A stretch of 50,636 nucleotides of DNA from Candidatus Cryptobacteroides aphodequi (GCA_018065265.1 JAGHTP010000113.1:1-50636), one strand, 5' to 3'. Positions 7,899 to 18,344 are shown, counted from the stretch's first letter. The notes: generated by a model not told the origin, from the letters alone. Program-made: numbers and translations.

Positions 7899-10895
7899 TT
7901 AGAATTTGATTTCGATTCCTCCGAGGACCTGCTTGGTGTTACCAGGAATACCAAGGGTAAGGTTCTGGTCGATTTCAGGATCCATACCTGTGTATTTTGT
8001 AAAGGTGAGGAGGTTACGACCTGTCAGTGTAACCATAAGGCCCTTGACAACCTTGTTGCTCTTGATAGGAACGTTGTAGCCGAGCTGCAGAGTCTTGAGA
8101 CGGCAGAACGAAGCGTCCTCGAAGAGGTGGTCGTCATCGAGGGGAAGTATGACACCTTTCCTCCAGTCAGGATACTTGGCGTCTGTGTTGTACTCGGTCC
8201 AGAAATCGCTGATGACCTTGCTCTGGTTGTCATTGGCGAACTGGTTAGGGTTGGCGTAGAAATACATATCGTTGTTGATGAGGGTCTTCCCGAGGTCGAA
8301 TGCAAAGTCTACATTCATCGAGAAGTTCTTCCAACGTGCGCTTACGCCGAATCCTCCATTGATGGGCTCGTGACGCCTGTGTCCTGAGCTCTGCAGAAGG
8401 GCAACCTCATCGAAATCCTTGGTTACCTTTTTGGGATCCCTTGTGCAGACATCGGGGTTTTCGCCGGGCAGATACCACATAGGCATACCGTCTGCGGGGT
8501 CAACTCCGGCATAAAGAGGAGCATAGAACATGACGGGCTGGCCGACAACAAACGTAACACCTGTTCCTTCCTCGTCCCAGCGGTCGAGACCGTTGAAGAG
8601 TTCTGTCACCTTCTCAGCATTGTAGTTGAATGTGGTGTGGAAGTTCACATATGCGTCCCTGGTGTTGATGATGTCAATTCCAAGCGAGATATCGATACCC
8701 TTGTTGTCCAGGGTGCCGACATTGTCGGAAGCTGATGTGAATCCGGAGGTGTAAGGATAAGGTACGCTCATAAGCATATCCGTTGTCTTGCGGTCGTAGA
8801 AGAGAATTTCCACGTCGGCCATGTCAAAGATCCTTGCATCAAATCCGGCAGTGAAGAGGGCTTGGTTCTCCCAAGTGAGTTCTTTGTTGCTGGGCTGTGC
8901 AACAACCATCGACGCGGCTTCAGCATACTTGCTGGAAGTACCTACGATTCCGAGGTGGCTGTAGTTACCTACACTGGCGTTACCCTGGGTTCCGTAGTTG
9001 ACTTTAAGGTCGAAGCTGTTGATCCAGTCGATGTCGCGGATGAACTCTTCATTGCCGAGCTTCCACATGGCACCTGCGGCCCAGAAGTTGGCGCTGCGCC
9101 TGTCGATACCGAAGCGCGAAGACTTATCGTTGCGGACTGTGAAATCAACGAAATACGTGTCCTTGAAGTTGTAGTCCGCGTGTGCGAACAGAGAGAAGAA
9201 CCTATATGCGCTGGAAGACTGGTTGACAACGAACGATTCCTGCTTACCGTTGTTGAGTGTAAGCATACGGTCGTCTGTCTGGCCGTTGGAGAAGGCGTTG
9301 TAAGCAGTAGCAATGTAGTTGATACCTTCCTGACCGACGAGAGCGGAAATATGGTTGTTATCGCCAAGGTCGAGTGAATACTCGATGGTGTTGGTGATGG
9401 TGCTCTTGCTGGCAAGGGTCGTCCTCTTCTGAACCATACCGGTGCCTGAACCGAATTTAGCGGAAGGCATAAGGTAGCGGTCCATGAATCCGGCCGATGA
9501 ATCGGTACCGACACGTGATGTAATGACGAGATTCTTCAAAGGAGTGATCTCGACGAATGCCGATCCCGTGAGGCGATAGGTGCTGAAGTCGTTGCGGTAG
9601 CCTACCTCATTATAATAATAAGGGTTCCAGGTTCCGTCAGGGAACTGATACTCGTAGAGCTCGCCGGTTTTGGGATCTATCGCAGGATACAGAGGGTTGA
9701 GCATAAAGGACAGACCTCCGGATGTGTAGTTAGCGACGTCCGAAGAACTACCCCAGTTCTCGTTGGACTGGTCCTTAGTAAGTGATCCGTTGATGTTGAG
9801 GCCGACCTTGAGCCAGTCGTTGGGATGTGCCTGAATGTTGGAACGGAGGGTGTAACGATCGAAGTAGTTACCCCAGGTATTACCGTTCTGGTGGAACTGT
9901 GATGCTCCGATGAGGTAGGCAACCTTGCCTGAACCGCCCTCTACGGTGAGGTCGTTCTGGTACTGGGGGTTGTTGAACCTCTGCATTATCTTGTGCCACT
10001 GGGTGTTGGCTGTGTAACCCTTGCTGGTGTAGGTCTTGTAGATTTCATCGGCGGTATGGATGCCTGAATGAATCCAGAAATCCTTGAGCTCGTCACCGGT
10101 CATCATGTTCTCGTAGAACTGCATGTTGGCAAGAGTCGAAATACCGTACTGTGATGAAACCCTCACGGTAGCCTTTGTGTCGAACGAACCGGCCTTGGTG
10201 GTGATGTAAACAACACCGTTGGCACCCTGCGCACCATAGATTGATGTTGAAGATGCGTCCTTGAGGATGGTTACGCTCGCAATGTCGTTAGGGTTCATCG
10301 CCATTACAGCGCTGCTTGACGACTGTGCACCGTCCACGATGAACAGAGGCTCGCTCGAAGATGTAAGTGAACCGGTTCCGTGAATCTTCATAGAGATGTT
10401 GTTATCACCCGCAACACCACCGGTAGAGAGGACCTGCAGACCGGCTACCTGGCCCTGGAGAAGGTCGAGGGCTGAAACTGCGGGAGCGTTCTTGATGACC
10501 GCTGCGTCAACGGTGGTAACCGATCCTACGATGTTACCGATTTTCCTTGCGGAACCGTATCCGACGAACACTGTTCCTTCAAGCATTTCAGCATCGACTT
10601 CAAGGCTGAAGTCAACCTTGCTGCGGCCTGCAACTGCAATCTCTGCAGTCTTGTAGCCTGATGCCTGAACGATGAGGGTGCCGTCCTTAGGCACCGAGAT
10701 GCTGTAAGTTCCGTCGAAAACGTCGATTTCGGCGAACACTTTTGCTTCCTGTCCCTTGAGCTGGACATAACCAATCACGGGCTCTCCCGTTGCGGCATCC
10801 TTGACAGATCCGGTAACGGTGATGTTCTGCGCAAAGGCTGAGCCAGAGAACAGAACAGCCGCAATGAGAAGCATTGTCAATCTTGCTTTTTTCAT
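7899..10895 (-). CDS. susC: SusC/RagA-family TonB-dependent outer-membrane transporter
   Basis: A 998-residue transporter. Signal peptide 1-22. A carboxypeptidase-regulatory-like beta-sandwich covers about 25-105 (VTGSVKDAATGEPVIGYVQL). The plug domain spans about 115-235, with the SusC signature LQGQVAGLQV and a VTILKDASSTSIYGAQGANG motif. The 22-strand barrel ends in a terminal Phe. SusC proteins import ligands into the periplasm using TonB and the proton gradient. It is the first gene of the six-gene operon and has its own consensus promoter and a leader of about 108 bases. There is no STN domain and no neighbouring anti-sigma or sigma pair, so regulation by that route is not visible here. 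It pairs with the SusD 15 bases downstream. Confidence 0.95.
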   Translation of the reverse strand: MKKARLTMLLIAAVLFSGSAFAQNITVTGSVKDAATGEPVIGYVQLKGQEAKVFAEIDVFDGTYSISVPKDGTLIVQASGYKTAEIAVAGRSKVDFSLEVDAEMLEGTVFVGYGSARKIGNIVGSVTTVDAAVIKNAPAVSALDLLQGQVAGLQVLSTGGVAGDNNISMKIHGTGSLTSSSEPLFIVDGAQSSSSAVMAMNPNDIASVTILKDASSTSIYGAQGANGVVYITTKAGSFDTKATVRVSSQYGISTLANMQFYENMMTGDELKDFWIHSGIHTADEIYKTYTSKGYTANTQWHKIMQRFNNPQYQNDLTVEGGSGKVAYLIGASQFHQNGNTWGNYFDRYTLRSNIQAHPNDWLKVGLNINGSLTKDQSNENWGSSSDVANYTSGGLSFMLNPLYPAIDPKTGELYEYQFPDGTWNPYYYNEVGYRNDFSTYRLTGSAFVEITPLKNLVITSRVGTDSSAGFMDRYLMPSAKFGSGTGMVQKRTTLASKSTITNTIEYSLDLGDNNHISALVGQEGINYIATAYNAFSNGQTDDRMLTLNNGKQESFVVNQSSSAYRFFSLFAHADYNFKDTYFVDFTVRNDKSSRFGIDRRSANFWAAGAMWKLGNEEFIRDIDWINSFDLKVNYGTQGNASVGNYSHLGIVGTSSKYAEAASMVVAQPSNKELTWENQALFTAGFDARIFDMADVEILFYDRKTTDMLMSVPYPYTSGFTSASDNVGTLDNKGIDISLGIDIINTRDAYVNFHTTFNYNAEKVTELFNGLDRWDEEGTGVTFVVGQPVMFYAPLYAGVDPADGMPMWYLPGENPDVCTRDPKKVTKDFDEVALLQSSGHRRHEPINGGFGVSARWKNFSMNVDFAFDLGKTLINNDMYFYANPNQFANDNQSKVISDFWTEYNTDAKYPDWRKGVILPLDDDHLFEDASFCRLKTLQLGYNVPIKSNKVVKGLMVTLTGRNLLTFTKYTGMDPEIDQNLTLGIPGNTKQVLGGIEIKF

Positions 10896-11008
10896 ATTTG
10901 CTGGTTAAATTGTTGTCTTTTGAACTCCCCTGCCAATCGAAGGGGGGTGCAGGATTAAACTTGTTACACTACTAATTAATACGTGCCCTTTCGCGGGGCG
11001 ATTTCCGA

Positions 11009-11040
11009 CAAATGTAATCAACAAATATTGAAAAAACAAA
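11009..11040 (-). promoter_or_regulatory. Consensus Bacteroidota promoter of the susC operon
   Basis: On the minus strand TTTG (11040-11037) is followed by 20 bases and then TACATTTG (11016-11009). This matches the -33 TTTG / -7 TAnnTTTG consensus with ideal spacing. Transcription should start near 11003, giving a leader of about 108 bases before susC. The leader contains CCTGC and GCAGG arms around a C-rich stretch, so a small hairpin is possible. Confidence 0.75.
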
Positions 11041-11240
11041 TATGTAAGTGAATGTAAAATGGTATTCTGCAATGATATGGCGCCGTTTCTCCTTATAATA
11101 ACGGCCATCATTGTGTAGGTATGTTTTAAAATCAAAAGAATTGTGGCTGTTTTACTTTCAATTTTTAACTTAAATCTTTTTAATAATTATTTAAAGAATT
11201 TGTCCAAACGTCTCGTCTCGCTTTTGTGCAAGGAATTTGC

Positions 11241-11248
11241 TATATTTG
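11241..11248 (+). promoter_or_regulatory. -7 box of alaS
   Basis: TATATTTG fits the TAnnTTTG element and lies 30 bases before the alaS ATG. The nearest upstream TTTG (11223-11226) is only 14 bases away, so the -33 element is weak. The rest of the 382-base gap between susC and alaS is AT-rich and shows only the two divergent promoters. Confidence 0.5.
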
Positions 11249-11277
11249 CCGCCTTGTATAGAATACTATAGAATCAA

Positions 11278-13890
11278 ATGCTTACATCTAAAGAAATACG
11301 TCGGAAATTTCTCGATTTCTACGCATCAAAAGGACATACCGTCGTGCCTTCAGCGCCGATGGTGGTAAAGGGCGACCCTACCCTTATGTTTACCAATGCC
11401 GGAATGAACCAGTTCAAGGATATCTTCCTGGGCAACAGCGCCGCAAAGTTCAACCGTGCGGCCGACAGTCAGAAGTGCCTCCGTGTGAGCGGAAAGCACA
11501 ACGACCTCGAAGAGGTGGGACACGACACCTACCACCATACGATGTTCGAGATGCTCGGCAACTGGAGTTTCGGCGATTATTCCAAGACAGAAGCCATTGA
11601 CTGGGCCTGGGAACTCCTCACCGAAGTTTACGGCATAGACAAGAACCTGCTTTACGCCACTATCTTCGAAGGTTCGGACGAGTGCCCTCTTGACGAAGAG
11701 GCCAAAGCAGCCTGGCTCAAGCATATGCCCGAGGACCACATCGTCCTTGGCAACAAGCACGACAACTTCTGGGAAATGGGTGACACCGGTCCCTGCGGCC
11801 CCTGCTCCGAGATTCACATTGATATCCGCACCCCCGAGGAAAAAGCTTCCGGCATAGAGGGACGCGATCTCGTGAACCACGACGACCCCCACGTCATCGA
11901 AATCTGGAACATCGTGTTCATGCAGTATATGCGTATGGCGGACGGCCATCTCGAGAACCTTCCCGCCAAGAACATCGATACCGGTATGGGCTTTGAGCGT
12001 CTCTGCTCGGTACTTCAGGGAAAGAACTCCAATTACGACTCCGACGTCTTCACCGGCATGCTCGCCCGCATAGGCGAACTTTCCGGTCACAAATACGGTG
12101 AGAGCAAGGAAACCGATGTCGCGATGAGGGTCATCGCCGACCATATCCGCGCCATAAGCTTCAGTATTGCCGACGGTCAGTTGCCCGGCAATGTCAAGGC
12201 AGGTTACGTGATACGAAGGATTCTTCGCCGCGCCGTGCGCTACGGCTATACTTTCCTCGGCCTGAGCGAGCCTTTCCTCTGCCGTCTGGTAGAGCAGCTC
12301 GTTGCCGATATGGGCGACGCCTATCCCGAAATCGCAGCACAGCAGAGGCTCATCGAATCCGTCATCAGGGAAGAGGAGCTCGCGTTCCTCCGCACCCTCG
12401 ACCGCGGAATCCGCCTGCTTGACGACGCTATGGCCGCCGCCGGCGAGAAGAAGATCATTTCCGGCGCCGACGCGTTCAAGCTTTACGACACCTTCGGCTT
12501 CCCTATAGACCTTACCGAGCTCATCGCTACCGAGAAGGGCTTCAAGGTCGATCTTGACGGCTTCAATGTCGAACTCGGCAAGCAGAAGGACCGTGCCCGC
12601 AACGCCACCGCCAATGAATTCGGCGACTGGACCGAGTACCACCAGGGAGCCGAGCCTGTCTTCGAAGGCTACGACACCACCGTTGTGGAGGGAGCGCTCC
12701 TTCTCCGCAGCCGCCGCGTGGTCCAGAAGAGCAAGGAAATGCTCCAGCTCGTATTCGACCATACTCCCTTCTACGGTGAGATGGGCGGCGAGGTCGGCGA
12801 CACCGGCTTCATCACTTCGGCCGACGGCGAGCGCATCGCAATCGTGAATACTGTCAAGGAGAACAACCTTACCGTGCATATCGCAGAGCGCATCCCCGCC
12901 AACACCGAAGGCGCCTTCCGCCTTGAGGTGGACACCGAGCGTCGCGCCCGCATCGCAGCCAACCACTCCTGCACGCATCTTCTCGACGAGGCTCTGCGCG
13001 AGATTCTCGGCACGCACGTCGAGCAGAAGGGCTCGTTCGTGAACGACGCATATCTGCGTTTCGACTTCTCGCACTTCGAGAAACTCTCCGACGAGCAGAT
13101 CGCCAGTGTCGAGGCCCTCGTTTCGAAGCGTATCCGCGCCAATCATCCGCTCGAGGAAAAGCGTGACGCCACGATGGACGAGGCCCGCGCGATGGGTGCC
13201 ATCGCCCTGTTCGGCGAGAAGTACGGCGACCGCGTACGCGTTGTCAAGTTCGGCAGCTCAATAGAGCTCTGCGGTGGCTGCCACACATCCGCCACCGGTA
13301 ACATCGGTGCGTTCAAGATCGTGAGCGAGTCGGCCATTGCCGCAGGCGTGCGCCGTATCGAAGCTCTCACGGGCGAAGCCGCTCTCAAATATATCAAGTC
13401 CGAAGAGGATACCCTCAAGGCCGCCAAGGCGCTTCTGGGCAACCCTCAGGACCTTCTTTTCGCAATACAGAAACTCCAGGCCGACAATGCTTCGTTCAAG
13501 AAGCAGGCAGAGGAGTTCGCCCGCCTCAAGGCCGAGCAGTTCGCCGCTTCGCTCAAGGCTGGTGCTACGAAGTGCGGAAACCTTTCGCTCATCGAATTCA
13601 CTCAGAACGGTGCCGACCCCGCAATGCTGCGCACCGCGCTGACGAGTCTCCAGAAGAGCGAGGCTCTGGTTGCGATAGCCGCATTCGAGACCGACGGAAA
13701 ACCTCAGCTTATGCTGATGTACTCCGAAGACCTCGTCAAAGCCGGCCGTAACGCAGGTGCCGACATCCGCGATGCGGCTAAACTCATCCTCGGTGGCGGT
13801 GGCGGCCAGCCCGCCCTTGCGACAGCCGGTGGAAAGAACGCCGCAGGCCTCGCCGACGCGCTCGTACTCCTCAAATCGAAGATTCAGTAA
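11278..13890 (+). CDS. alaS: Alanyl-tRNA synthetase
   Basis: An 870-residue class II synthetase that charges tRNA-Ala in the cytoplasm. The N-terminal catalytic domain begins with the family hallmark ([15 protein letters not shown], then [13 protein letters not shown]). The editing domain has the metal-binding [14 protein letters not shown] and the downstream [13 protein letters not shown]. The C-terminal C-Ala/DHHA1 domain ends with the glycine-rich [17 protein letters not shown]. Length and domain order are normal. The gene opens a long plus-strand run; the next gene begins 21 bases later. Codon use is strongly GC-biased, as expected for a highly expressed gene in this genome. Confidence 0.98.
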   Translation: MLTSKEIRRKFLDFYASKGHTVVPSAPMVVKGDPTLMFTNAGMNQFKDIFLGNSAAKFNRAADSQKCLRVSGKHNDLEEVGHDTYHHTMFEMLGNWSFGDYSKTEAIDWAWELLTEVYGIDKNLLYATIFEGSDECPLDEEAKAAWLKHMPEDHIVLGNKHDNFWEMGDTGPCGPCSEIHIDIRTPEEKASGIEGRDLVNHDDPHVIEIWNIVFMQYMRMADGHLENLPAKNIDTGMGFERLCSVLQGKNSNYDSDVFTGMLARIGELSGHKYGESKETDVAMRVIADHIRAISFSIADGQLPGNVKAGYVIRRILRRAVRYGYTFLGLSEPFLCRLVEQLVADMGDAYPEIAAQQRLIESVIREEELAFLRTLDRGIRLLDDAMAAAGEKKIISGADAFKLYDTFGFPIDLTELIATEKGFKVDLDGFNVELGKQKDRARNATANEFGDWTEYHQGAEPVFEGYDTTVVEGALLLRSRRVVQKSKEMLQLVFDHTPFYGEMGGEVGDTGFITSADGERIAIVNTVKENNLTVHIAERIPANTEGAFRLEVDTERRARIAANHSCTHLLDEALREILGTHVEQKGSFVNDAYLRFDFSHFEKLSDEQIASVEALVSKRIRANHPLEEKRDATMDEARAMGAIALFGEKYGDRVRVVKFGSSIELCGGCHTSATGNIGAFKIVSESAIAAGVRRIEALTGEAALKYIKSEEDTLKAAKALLGNPQDLLFAIQKLQADNASFKKQAEEFARLKAEQFAASLKAGATKCGNLSLIEFTQNGADPAMLRTALTSLQKSEALVAIAAFETDGKPQLMLMYSEDLVKAGRNAGADIRDAAKLILGGGGGQPALATAGGKNAAGLADALVLLKSKIQ

Positions 13891-13911
13891 CAGCTCCACC
13901 CGCACATCCGG

Positions 13912-16341
13912 ATGAAACGACTCGACAGATTCATACTCAAATCTTTCATAGGACCGTTCGTAGCGATCCTGCTCGTGGTCGTATTCATCCTGATGATGCA
14001 GTTCCTCTGGCTCTACATCGACGAACTCGTGGGCAAGGGTCTTGCATTCAAGGTCATTGCCGAGTTCATGATGTGGGGTTCGTTCACCATCCTGCCCCTG
14101 GCCCTGCCTCTGGCAACGCTTCTCGCTTCGATGATGACCCTCGGCTCAATGGCCGAGAACAACGAACTGATGGCCATCAAGGCGGCCGGTATCTCCCTCA
14201 TAAGGGTGATGGTCCCGCTGACAGTGGTCTCGGCAATCATCGCGGTTGGGGCGTTCTTCGCCGGCAACAACCTCGTGCCGAAGGCGTATAACGAGATATA
14301 CACGCTCCGTGACGACATATCCCGTACGAAGGAGGAGATAAAGATACCTTCCGGAACCTTCTATGAGGGTATTGAAGGCTATGTGCTCCGCGTGAACGAC
14401 CAGAACGACGAGGGAATGCTCTACGGTGTGATGGTCTATGACCATACCGGCGGCAAAGGCAACACGTCCATCACCATCGCGGATTCAGCCACGATGAAGC
14501 TCTCGAAGAGCAAGGACTACCTTGTCTTCACGCTCTACGACGGAATCAACTACCAGGAAACGAACACGAAAAGCGGTCGCGAATACGAACGCGAATTGCA
14601 GAAGTTCCAGTTCGCCGACCAGCAGCTCATCATTTCGCTCAAGAACTATTCGTTCGAGAAGTCCGAAGAGAACCGTTTCGGCAACCAGATCAAGAGCCGC
14701 AACATAGCTTCGCTTGATGCCGAGTATGACTCACTCGTAATCGTGAACGCCAGGGTTCTGGACGAGCACTACGAAAAGGTGTTCAATTCCAACGTGATTT
14801 CGTACAAGAAGCAGCTCGATACTGCGTTTGTACGTGAGGGCAAGTTGGAGTTCGATTTCGATGGCAAGGATACCTGGAAGGACCGTTCGGCCAAGATAAG
14901 GGCGCTCAAGAGCGCATCCGAGAAAGCCCAGCGCTTCTCGAACGAGGTCGAGGTGTTCTCGCGCGAGACCTATGTCGACGACTATTACATCCGTCATACC
15001 CGCGTGGAGATACTCAAGCGCATAGCCCAGGCTCTGGCCTGCTTCATCCTGTTCTTCATCGGAGCCCCTCTGGGGGCGCTCATCGGAAAGGGTGGCATCG
15101 GTGTCAGCGCTATTGTTTCGGTGCTTTTCTTCGTGCTTTACTGGGTAATCGACATTTCAGGCACCAAACTGGCCAACGACGGAGCTGTCGGGCCGGCCGT
15201 GGGTGCGTTCATATCATCTTATGTGCTCTTCCCGATAGGCTGCCTGCTCACCTGGAAGGCGGTGCACGACTCTACATTCTTCAATATGGAATCATTCAAG
15301 ACCTGGTGGAAGAAGATAACCAGCAAGATAGCCGGTCTCTTCCGCAAGACCAGGATAGTCTATATGGGTACGCCGGAGTTCGCAGTGGCTCCTCTCGACG
15401 CCCTCGTCAAGGCAAAATACAATGTGGTCGGTGTGGTTACCGTTGCTGACAAGCCCAGCGGCCGTGGCCTCAAACTCAATGAGAGTGCGGTCAAGAAGTA
15501 CGCTGTAGAGCACGGCATCCCCGTTCTGCAGCCCGTCAAGCTCAAGGATCCCGAATTCCTCGCAAGCCTTCGCGCCCTCAAGGCCGATATGTTCGTGGTT
15601 GTTGCTTTCAGGATGCTTCCCGAAGAAGTCTGGGCTATGCCCAAGCTTGGAACCTTCAATCTTCACGCCGCCCTTCTGCCGCAGTACCGTGGCGCCGCTC
15701 CTATCAACTGGGCTGTGATCAACGGTGAGCGCATCACCGGAGCCACCACCTTTATGATAGACAAGAACATCGACACGGGTGGAATCATCCTCCGTCAGGA
15801 GTGCCGCATCTCGCCCGAAGACACGGCGGGCACCGTTCACGACCGTCTGATGGAGATAGGTACCGACCTCGTCCTGCAGACAGTCGAGGGCATTATACAG
15901 AAGAATGTCGAGACCCGTACCCAGCGCAGCTTCATCCAGGGACAGGAAGTTCTCAAACCGGCCCCGAAACTCACACCCGAGCTGCTGCACATCGACTGGA
16001 ACGATACGACAGACAATATTTACAACCTTATCCGCGGCCTGAGCCCGTATCCGACCGCATACACGACCATCAGCCAGAACGGTCAGGAGCCTGTGCAGCT
16101 GAAGATATTCGCCGCGCGCAAGGCCGAAGGCATACACGCCGCTACCGGAACGATTTCAGTCACTCCGGAGGGCCTGGCGATTGCCACCGCCGACGGCGCC
16201 GTGGTTGTTACGGATCTCCAGCTTTCGGGAAAGAAGCGTATGGAAGCGTCTTCTTTCCTGCGCGGTTTCCGCAATCCGGAGGAATGGAAGGCCGTGGGAG
16301 GCAGCTCGGCTGCTGAACTCCGCAGGGTAAGGGAAATTTAG
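13912..16341 (+). CDS. Fusion of LptF/LptG-family permease and methionyl-tRNA formyltransferase
   Basis: A single open frame of 809 residues joins two normally separate proteins. Residues 1 to about 475 form a YjgP/YjgQ permease: three N-terminal membrane segments, a periplasmic beta-jellyroll (about 125-360) and three C-terminal membrane segments. In LPS export such a permease works with LptB. From about residue 482 (IVYMGTPEFAVAPLDAL) to the end lies a full-length Fmt, which formylates Met-tRNA(fMet). Its catalytic residues are intact: Asn583 and His585 in FNLHAALLPQYRG, and Asp621 in IDTGG. The LptG C-terminus faces the cytoplasm, so the topology allows a working Fmt at the membrane. Met485 (ATG at 15364) could also serve as an internal start for free Fmt. 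No stop or frameshift separates the halves. Confidence 0.9.
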   Translation: MKRLDRFILKSFIGPFVAILLVVVFILMMQFLWLYIDELVGKGLAFKVIAEFMMWGSFTILPLALPLATLLASMMTLGSMAENNELMAIKAAGISLIRVMVPLTVVSAIIAVGAFFAGNNLVPKAYNEIYTLRDDISRTKEEIKIPSGTFYEGIEGYVLRVNDQNDEGMLYGVMVYDHTGGKGNTSITIADSATMKLSKSKDYLVFTLYDGINYQETNTKSGREYERELQKFQFADQQLIISLKNYSFEKSEENRFGNQIKSRNIASLDAEYDSLVIVNARVLDEHYEKVFNSNVISYKKQLDTAFVREGKLEFDFDGKDTWKDRSAKIRALKSASEKAQRFSNEVEVFSRETYVDDYYIRHTRVEILKRIAQALACFILFFIGAPLGALIGKGGIGVSAIVSVLFFVLYWVIDISGTKLANDGAVGPAVGAFISSYVLFPIGCLLTWKAVHDSTFFNMESFKTWWKKITSKIAGLFRKTRIVYMGTPEFAVAPLDALVKAKYNVVGVVTVADKPSGRGLKLNESAVKKYAVEHGIPVLQPVKLKDPEFLASLRALKADMFVVVAFRMLPEEVWAMPKLGTFNLHAALLPQYRGAAPINWAVINGERITGATTFMIDKNIDTGGIILRQECRISPEDTAGTVHDRLMEIGTDLVLQTVEGIIQKNVETRTQRSFIQGQEVLKPAPKLTPELLHIDWNDTTDNIYNLIRGLSPYPTAYTTISQNGQEPVQLKIFAARKAEGIHAATGTISVTPEGLAIATADGAVVVTDLQLSGKKRMEASSFLRGFRNPEEWKAVGGSSAAELRRVREI

Positions 16342-16349
16342 TATATTTG
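16342..16349 (+). promoter_or_regulatory. -7 box close to an M23 peptidase start
   Basis: TATATTTG ends six bases before the ATG at 16355. If used, transcription would begin at or next to the start codon, giving a leaderless mRNA. No clear -33 TTTG lies 19-21 bases upstream, where the fusion gene is still being read. Confidence 0.4.
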
Positions 16350-16354
16350 CAAGG

Positions 16355-17392
16355 ATGGCCAAGAAGAACCCGCGCAAGTACACATACAACAGTTCAACAC
16401 TGCAGTACGAACAGCTCCAGGAGGCTAAATGGAAAAAGCCTCTTCACCTGGGGCTCGAGGCATTGGCGGTGCTCGGCCTCGTGGTTCTGTACTTCTGGTT
16501 CTACACCCGCGTCCTCAATCTCGAACTTCCCAAGACCGCTCACATTCGCAAGGCGAATTCCACCTGGATGGCCAAGATGGCTGTGATGGAGCACAACCTC
16601 GACCAGATGGAAGCCTCGCTCGAGGGTATCGAATACCGTAACGACGACGTTTACCGCAACATCTTCGGCCTGAACCCGATTCCCGAGGAAGTCAAGGCCG
16701 CAGGGTTCGGCGGTGCAAACCGTTATGCCTACCTCGACGCGCTCAGCCCGTCTTCGCATCTGCGCATTACCGTGAAGAGGCTGGATGTGCTTACCAAGCG
16801 CGCCTATGTGCAGAGCCGTACTCTCGACGAGGTGGCCGTGGTGTCGAAGCAGGCTGAGAATATGGTTGCCTGCGTGCCTGCCGTGCCTCCTATCCTGCCT
16901 CAGAAGGGGACTTTCCGTATGTCGAGTCCGTTCGGCTACCGCAAAGACCCTGTCTTCAAGCACAGCGCATTCCACAACGGGATTGACCTCGCCACAACGA
17001 AGGGCAACCCGGTCTATGCTACCGGAAACGGTGTCGTGGAGAGGGTTAGAATCCAGTACACCGGTTACGGCAAGGAAATTCTTATCGACCACGGATTCGG
17101 ATATAAGACGCGTTACGCGCACCTCAATAATATATATGTACAGAAAGGCCAGAGCGTTCAGCGCGGAGAGCAGATAGGCGAGGTCGGCAACACCGGAAAG
17201 TCAACCGGTCCGCATCTTCACTATGAAGTGCTCTACAAAGGAAAGCCGGTCAACCCTATGCCGTATATGGACCTTTCGATGAGGGTGGACGAGTTCCGTG
17301 CGATGGTGAGCCGCAGCGGCCTTCTTCCGTCGCCTACCGACACTACGGCACACGTCATAGAGGATACAACAATCGAAGAATATGCCTTCTAA
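16355..17392 (+). CDS. Membrane-anchored M23 metallopeptidase
   Basis: A 345-residue protein with a basic N-terminus and one membrane segment (about 33-52), then a periplasmic helical region and a LytM/M23 domain (about 185-310). Zinc-site motifs are intact: HNGID, and HLH in GPHLHYEVLYKG. M23 enzymes cut peptide cross-links in peptidoglycan or, when inactive, activate other hydrolases; intact motifs favour an active enzyme. The gene starts 13 bases after the LptG-Fmt fusion and overlaps the next M23 gene by 11 bases. The pair are paralogues with similar architecture, so they may act together in wall remodelling or division. Confidence 0.9.
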   Translation: MAKKNPRKYTYNSSTLQYEQLQEAKWKKPLHLGLEALAVLGLVVLYFWFYTRVLNLELPKTAHIRKANSTWMAKMAVMEHNLDQMEASLEGIEYRNDDVYRNIFGLNPIPEEVKAAGFGGANRYAYLDALSPSSHLRITVKRLDVLTKRAYVQSRTLDEVAVVSKQAENMVACVPAVPPILPQKGTFRMSSPFGYRKDPVFKHSAFHNGIDLATTKGNPVYATGNGVVERVRIQYTGYGKEILIDHGFGYKTRYAHLNNIYVQKGQSVQRGEQIGEVGNTGKSTGPHLHYEVLYKGKPVNPMPYMDLSMRVDEFRAMVSRSGLLPSPTDTTAHVIEDTTIEEYAF

Positions 17393-18341
17393 ACAGCGGG
17401 AATACAAGTTCAACGATGGTGATTTCAACTTCGAGCAGCCGGACAGCCCGCTTGCAAAGATCTTTGGAACCATCCTGAAACTTATGGGGGCGGCGCTTGC
17501 CGTTGCCATAGTCGCGTATCTTATCTTCTCTGCTGTGGTCACTACCGACACCGAGGCCAGGATGCGTGAAGAGAACCGTATGTACGGCAAACTCTACCAC
17601 GAACTTGTAAAGCAGGAAAAACTTCTCTCCGAGTCGCTCGAACTGCTCGAGTCGAAGGACAACGCCATCTACAACGACGTTTTCCATACCTCTGCGCCCA
17701 GCGTCGACCCTATTGCGACGCTCGGCTTCATGCCAGGGGCCGACAGCATACCCTGGGGGCAGATATTTTCCTACACCAAGGCAAAGGCCACAAGGCTGTG
17801 CGACGAATCGCGCGGCATAGAAGATAACTTCCGTGCGGTGTTCGACGCCCTCTCGGAACCCGATTTCGACCTTCCGCCTATGTCGCTGCCGCTAAGCGGG
17901 CTTTCATATGCACAGGTCGGAGCGTCGATGGGTATGAAGCACAACCCGATACTCAAGACTGAAGTCCAGCATCAGGGAATAGATTTCATCGTCCCTACCG
18001 GCGAGCCCGTGTTCGCTACGGCTCCCGGAGTGGTCAAGGTCGTCGAGAAGGCTTCGAAGGGCCTTGGCAATATGGTGGCGATCGAGCACGCAGGAGGTTA
18101 TGTGTCGCGCTATGCCCATCTTTCAACCGTGAAGGTGTCGGTGGGCCAGAAAGTGCTTAACGGGTCTTTCCTAGGCACGGCCGGAATGAGCGGAAGCGCT
18201 TATGCCCCGCATCTGCACTACGAAGTGCTGCGCTACGGCGAGCCGCTCGACCCCGTGGGGTACATTTTCGCCTCCGTCCTCCCGGAAGACTACACCAATA
18301 TGTTGTATATGGCAATTAACACCGAACAATCAATGGATTAG
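17382..18341 (+). CDS. Membrane-anchored M23 metallopeptidase, second paralogue
   Basis: A 319-residue protein with one membrane segment (about 30-53), a coiled periplasmic stretch, and a C-terminal M23 domain (about 180-300). The domain has HQGID, SRYAHLSTVKV and APHLHYEVLRYG, so the zinc ligands are present. The start overlaps the end of the preceding peptidase gene by 11 bases, implying coupled translation. Domain order is the same as in the upstream gene but overall sequence similarity is modest, so the duplication is old. It probably acts on peptidoglycan in the periplasm; the exact bond cut is not evident. Confidence 0.9.
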   Translation: MPSKQREYKFNDGDFNFEQPDSPLAKIFGTILKLMGAALAVAIVAYLIFSAVVTTDTEARMREENRMYGKLYHELVKQEKLLSESLELLESKDNAIYNDVFHTSAPSVDPIATLGFMPGADSIPWGQIFSYTKAKATRLCDESRGIEDNFRAVFDALSEPDFDLPPMSLPLSGLSYAQVGASMGMKHNPILKTEVQHQGIDFIVPTGEPVFATAPGVVKVVEKASKGLGNMVAIEHAGGYVSRYAHLSTVKVSVGQKVLNGSFLGTAGMSGSAYAPHLHYEVLRYGEPLDPVGYIFASVLPEDYTNMLYMAINTEQSMD

Positions 18342-18344
18342 CCT

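Noticed and set aside
11350..13146. A 598-codon open frame on the minus strand opposite alaS
   Set aside because: It is the mirror of a strongly GC-biased, clearly conserved alaS frame; its product has no recognisable domain, and long antisense frames are expected with this codon use.
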